A program made the translations under genes and the position numbers. A stretch of DNA of 15,480 nt from SZUA-181 sp964601765 (lineage in GTDB: Bacteria; Pseudomonadota; Zetaproteobacteria; Mariprofundales; Mariprofundaceae), in the NCBI GenBank assembly GCA_964601765.1, contig CAZROR010000040.1:1-15480 (forward strand). The letters are read 5' to 3'. Of the stretch, positions 13,004 through 15,480 are shown piece by piece. Below the pieces are notes generated by a model, which was given only the letters and a program-made list of their open reading frames with translations, had not been told where the DNA came from and made no database searches. The stretch's first letter is position 1. The number at the start of each line of letters is the position of its first letter.

Positions 13004-14171
13004 CCGCTGCAGTCTCTGTATTGGCGGCTGCTAACGGGATTCGAAAGCATACCTCCAGGCCATGTTTCTCCCCGTTTTTCAGAGACAGGGCTCCGCCCCA
13101 TGCATTGAGCAGTTCCTGCACAATGGCCAGCCCAAGACCATGGCCGCCTTGGCTGCGTGACCGGTCGACCTGATAGAAGCGCTCGGTCACACGCCTCAGG
13201 TGTTGCTCAGGAATACCCGGCCCCTCATCGGAAATAACTACTGTGCAGGCATCGCCAGTCTGCCTGGCTGCCAGACTGATGCGTCCTCCCTTCGGCGAAT
13301 GGTTCAAAGCGTTAACAAACAGGTTCATGATGATGCGGATCAGATCATCAAAGCTGATAGCCAGCTCAGGCAACTTGTCGGGGATGTGCTGCTCGATAGC
13401 CACTCGCCTCGACTTGCACTGAAAGGCAAGCAGATCACATACTTGCCGACAGGCATCAGCAAGGTGCACGCGTGCGCCTTCACCCCTCGGGCCATGCCCG
13501 ATATTTTCAAGCGTCAGCAGGTTTTCCAGCAGCGTATTGACATGGCGCGCCTCGCGCGCAATAACCTCTGCAGCCTCCTGCTGCAATTCCGGCTTGTCCG
13601 CAAACGTCTGGATACTGCGTGCGTAGCCCAGGATAGAGGTGAGAGGTGTTTTCAAATCGTGCATCAGATTACTGAGAAATGTCTGGCGCTGCTTCTCCAG
13701 CCTTGCCTGCTCGGTCATGTCCACACAAAGCAACAGTGCCTGATGGCTACCTAACGGTACCAGCCTTGCTGCAAGCACCTCCTCACCAATGTGCATATCA
13801 GGTAATGCACTGGCCTTTGGTAAAGCATGCAGGGCGCGATGAAACGCCTTCTGCCAGTCCGGATCACGATAAAAAACCAGCATGGACTGGGGCAGCTGCG
13901 ATATGGCCTCAGAATGAAACAGGTATTGTGCCTGCGTGTTTGCTGTCAGCACCCGGCCATCGCTATCCACACGAAGTACCGCCTCACTGATCGAGGAAAG
14001 CAATACATCCAGCCGCCTGCCACGACGATCAAGCACCGACTCCAGCTCGGCTCGCGCCTGCTCAAGCTGGCTGATCTGCCTTTTCTGAGTGTGGAGCTGC
14101 CGCCGCAGGTGCTGCACGTATGCCCCACAGGCAGCAAAAACAGCAGCCGCAATAAGTGTGACTGTATTCAT
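12975..14171 (-). CDS. phoR: PhoR-type sensor histidine kinase
   Basis: Membrane-anchored kinase partner of the PhoB-like regulator encoded just upstream. 398 residues. Domains in order: one hydrophobic anchor (about 4-19); a coiled coil (27-50, QKRQISQLEQARAELESVL); a PAS domain (about 52-155, LLSSISEAVLRVDSDGRVLTAN); a dimerisation/phosphoacceptor helix with FLSNLMHDLKTPLTSILGYA and phosphoacceptor His171; and an ATP-binding domain with the N box NLFVNALNHS (Asn287), G1 DEGPGIP (315-321), F box TERFYQVDRSRS, and G2 GGHGLGLAIV (342-351). All catalytic motifs are intact. No periplasmic sensing domain, which fits PhoR, known to sense through Pst/PhoU. No pst genes are in the window, so phosphate as the signal is an inference. 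ATG overlaps phoB by 4 nt; its 3' end overlaps the convergent carbonic anhydrase gene by 29 bp. Confidence 0.9.
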   Translation of the reverse strand: MNTVTLIAAAVFAACGAYVQHLRRQLHTQKRQISQLEQARAELESVLDRRGRRLDVLLSSISEAVLRVDSDGRVLTANTQAQYLFHSEAISQLPQSMLVFYRDPDWQKAFHRALHALPKASALPDMHIGEEVLAARLVPLGSHQALLLCVDMTEQARLEKQRQTFLSNLMHDLKTPLTSILGYARSIQTFADKPELQQEAAEVIAREARHVNTLLENLLTLENIGHGPRGEGARVHLADACRQVCDLLAFQCKSRRVAIEQHIPDKLPELAISFDDLIRIIMNLFVNALNHSPKGGRISLAARQTGDACTVVISDEGPGIPEQHLRRVTERFYQVDRSRSQGGHGLGLAIVQELLNAWGGALSLKNGEKHGLEVCFRIPLAAANTETAAVSLSESSGR

Positions 14172-14866
14172 GAAGCCGTTGAGTCGTCGATGAAGCGGTA
14201 GCCAATCCCCCGCACGGTTTCGATGGATTCCGCTGCACCATGGGCAGCCAGCGCCTTACGCAGCCGCTTGACAGTCACATCCACGGTACGCGGTTCCACA
14301 AACGCACTAACCCCCCAGACACGATCCAGCAAATATTCACGCCGGCACACCTTTCCCGCCCTTCGCATCAGCTCCTGCAACAGCCTGAACTCAAGCTTAC
14401 GCAAGTCAACCCGCTGCTCTCCCACGCGCACTTCCGGCACTTCCGGATCAAGTTCAATGCCAGCGAGTGCCAGCACCTCACTTGCCGGTTCCACACGGCG
14501 CAATAATGCACGCACCCGGGCCACGAGCTCTTCCGGCTCAAAAGGCTTGGCCAGGTAATCGTCTGCCCCCTCGTTCAGGCCGTGCACACGCTCCGAAGGC
14601 TGCCCCAGTGCTGTAACGATGAGTACCGGGGTTCGCTCTTCCCGCTTTTGGTTACCCAGCCAGCGCAATATTTTCATGCCGCTGGCGCCGGGCAACATCC
14701 GATCCAGCACGATCAGCCGCCATTTGCGCTCCTGCAGCAGGTGCATGGCCTCTGTGCCATCTCCACAGGTAGTCACACGGAAACCCGCAGCCCGCAGATT
14801 CATCTCGATCAGACGCGCAATCGCGGCATCATCTTCAACAACCAGAATGTCCCGTTCGCTGTGCAT
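14168..14866 (-). CDS. phoB: PhoB-type response regulator
   Basis: OmpR/PhoB-class transcription factor activated by the adjacent kinase. From the chosen ATG, 232 residues. Receiver domain: ILVVEDD acidic pair, phosphoacceptor Asp55 in LIVLDRMLPG, conserved Thr in IVTAL, Lys107 in YLAKPFEPEEL. DNA-binding winged helix: LRKLEFRLLQELMRRAGKV, LLDRVWG, FVEPRTVDVTVKRLRKAL and ETVRGIGYRF, which matches PhoB (WG..VYVEDRTVDVHIRRLRKAL) closely. The frame is open up to a GTG at 14917, with ATGs at 14911 and 14881; none has a strong ribosome site, and 14866 (MHSERDILVVEDD) is preferred because PhoB proteins begin just before the first strand. It follows the cyclic-nucleotide-domain gene directly. Confidence 0.9.
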   Translation of the reverse strand: MHSERDILVVEDDAAIARLIEMNLRAAGFRVTTCGDGTEAMHLLQERKWRLIVLDRMLPGASGMKILRWLGNQKREERTPVLIVTALGQPSERVHGLNEGADDYLAKPFEPEELVARVRALLRRVEPASEVLALAGIELDPEVPEVRVGEQRVDLRKLEFRLLQELMRRAGKVCRREYLLDRVWGVSAFVEPRTVDVTVKRLRKALAAHGAAESIETVRGIGYRFIDDSTAS

Positions 14867-14919
14867 ACCGCTGTCGATCATGGGTGAATTACCAGCACAA
14901 AACAAGGCCATGTCCACGG

Positions 14920-15414
14920 CTAGTGACGTCCCAGCGCAAATTCCCGCAGGGCCGCATATTCAATTTCCAGTTTCAGGGCCATGCGTGAAAGCAGCCGGAA
15001 CATCAGGCGCAGCAGGTGACTGCCAAGTACCGGGTCTTCCAGCGTAATGACATCAAAGTATTCCCTGTTGATGGTCAGCAACACAAGCTCTGATTCTGCC
15101 CGTACCGCCGCTGAATGCAGGCGCTCATGGTCCAGGAAGGAAAACAGACCGAACACGTCACCGGATCTCAGGCTCATGTAGATATTACGGGCCGCATCTG
15201 AAATCGATACACTGCCATCCAGTATCAGATACATCACATGATCCGATTTCTCTCCCGCTCGGTACATTACCGTTCCGGGTCGCACCTCACGCTCCTCAAA
15301 GCACAGAAACAGCAGCATGCATTCCCTCAGCCCGATCTCCTGCGCCACCGGTAACGAACGAAAACGGGCGAACCTGGGGTTGCCCGCCACGCTTGCCTGA
15401 AAGCTCACCGCCAT
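14920..15414 (-). CDS. CRP-fold (cyclic-nucleotide-binding-like) protein without a DNA-binding domain
   Basis: 164 residues from an ATG with an excellent AGGAAGGAG site 6 nt upstream; a frame extension to 15477 exists but lacks such support. A CRP/cNMP-type beta-roll fills residues about 20-125: VRPGTVMYRAGEKSDHVMYLILDGSVSISD, then LRSGDVFGLFSFLDHERLHSAAVRAESELVLLTI. In true cAMP or cGMP binders the cassette reads FGE...PRxA; here Glu is Leu90 and the Arg position looks like Ser101, so ordinary cyclic-nucleotide binding is doubtful. The C-terminus is a single helix (LLRLMFRLLSRMALKLEIEYAALREFA), with no helix-turn-helix, so it is not a transcription factor on its own. First of three genes with phoB and phoR, about 53 nt before the preferred phoB start. 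A sensory or dimerising adaptor is a guess. Confidence 0.82.
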   Translation of the reverse strand: MAVSFQASVAGNPRFARFRSLPVAQEIGLRECMLLFLCFEEREVRPGTVMYRAGEKSDHVMYLILDGSVSISDAARNIYMSLRSGDVFGLFSFLDHERLHSAAVRAESELVLLTINREYFDVITLEDPVLGSHLLRLMFRLLSRMALKLEIEYAALREFALGRH

Positions 15415-15480
15415 ATTGCTCTCCTTCCTCATATCACACCCCGTAGTCCATCTTTTTGTTTTTCGAGGCGGGAGCATCGG

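Noticed and set aside
1..15480. CRISPR arrays, tRNA or rRNA genes, prophage or integrase genes
   Set aside because: No direct repeat array with spacers, no tRNA-like cloverleaf and no recombinase or phage gene was found on reading through the window.

Overview
The window looks like part of a gammaproteobacterial chromosome of moderately high GC content. The evidence is the leuS-lptE-holA order, a Gram-negative LPS-assembly lipoprotein, a tatABC operon, an RpoH-type heat-shock sigma factor, a classical Fur box, and a PhoB/PhoR pair. I cannot name the genus.

Layout from left to right. On the minus strand are leuS, lptE and holA (tightly packed, leuS and lptE overlapping by 4 nt), then mgtE, then the first 311 codons of pheS, which runs off the left edge. 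A divergent intergenic region of about 250 nt follows, and then a lone plus-strand gene for a 100-residue membrane protein with a zinc-ribbon-like cysteine pattern. Next is a non-coding, highly folded element of about 275 bp with perfect 18-bp terminal inverted repeats and TA at both ends, which looks like a MITE. The plus-strand tatA-tatB-tatC operon follows, ending with a small unknown gene that overlaps tatC. The minus strand resumes with an RpoH-like sigma factor whose sigma-70-type promoter is covered by a near-consensus CIRCE operator. Behind it is a minus-strand fur / cupredoxin-like / FTR1 operon, controlled by a perfect 7-1-7 Fur box. Diverging from fur is a secreted alpha-carbonic-anhydrase-like protein on the plus strand. 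It converges, with a 29-bp overlap, on a minus-strand operon of a cyclic-nucleotide-domain protein, phoB and phoR.

How the genes fit together. leuS-lptE-holA, pheS and mgtE are housekeeping (translation, envelope, replication, Mg2+). The fur operon looks like a compact iron-uptake module: an iron-sensing repressor, a periplasmic cupredoxin-fold protein like that of EfeO, and a permease with both REXXE motifs. The permease is fused in frame to what reads as a signal peptide plus an outer-membrane beta-barrel. The CIRCE site over the rpoH promoter predicts that HrcA sits above sigma-32 in this organism. The C-terminal operon is a phosphate-type two-component system with an added CRP-fold protein that lacks both a DNA-binding domain and the usual cyclic-nucleotide contacts.

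Most unusual points: the FTR1-barrel fusion, the carbonic anhydrase homologue with Lys in place of its first zinc ligand, CIRCE on rpoH, the MITE, and a short repeat shared by two distant intergenic sites.
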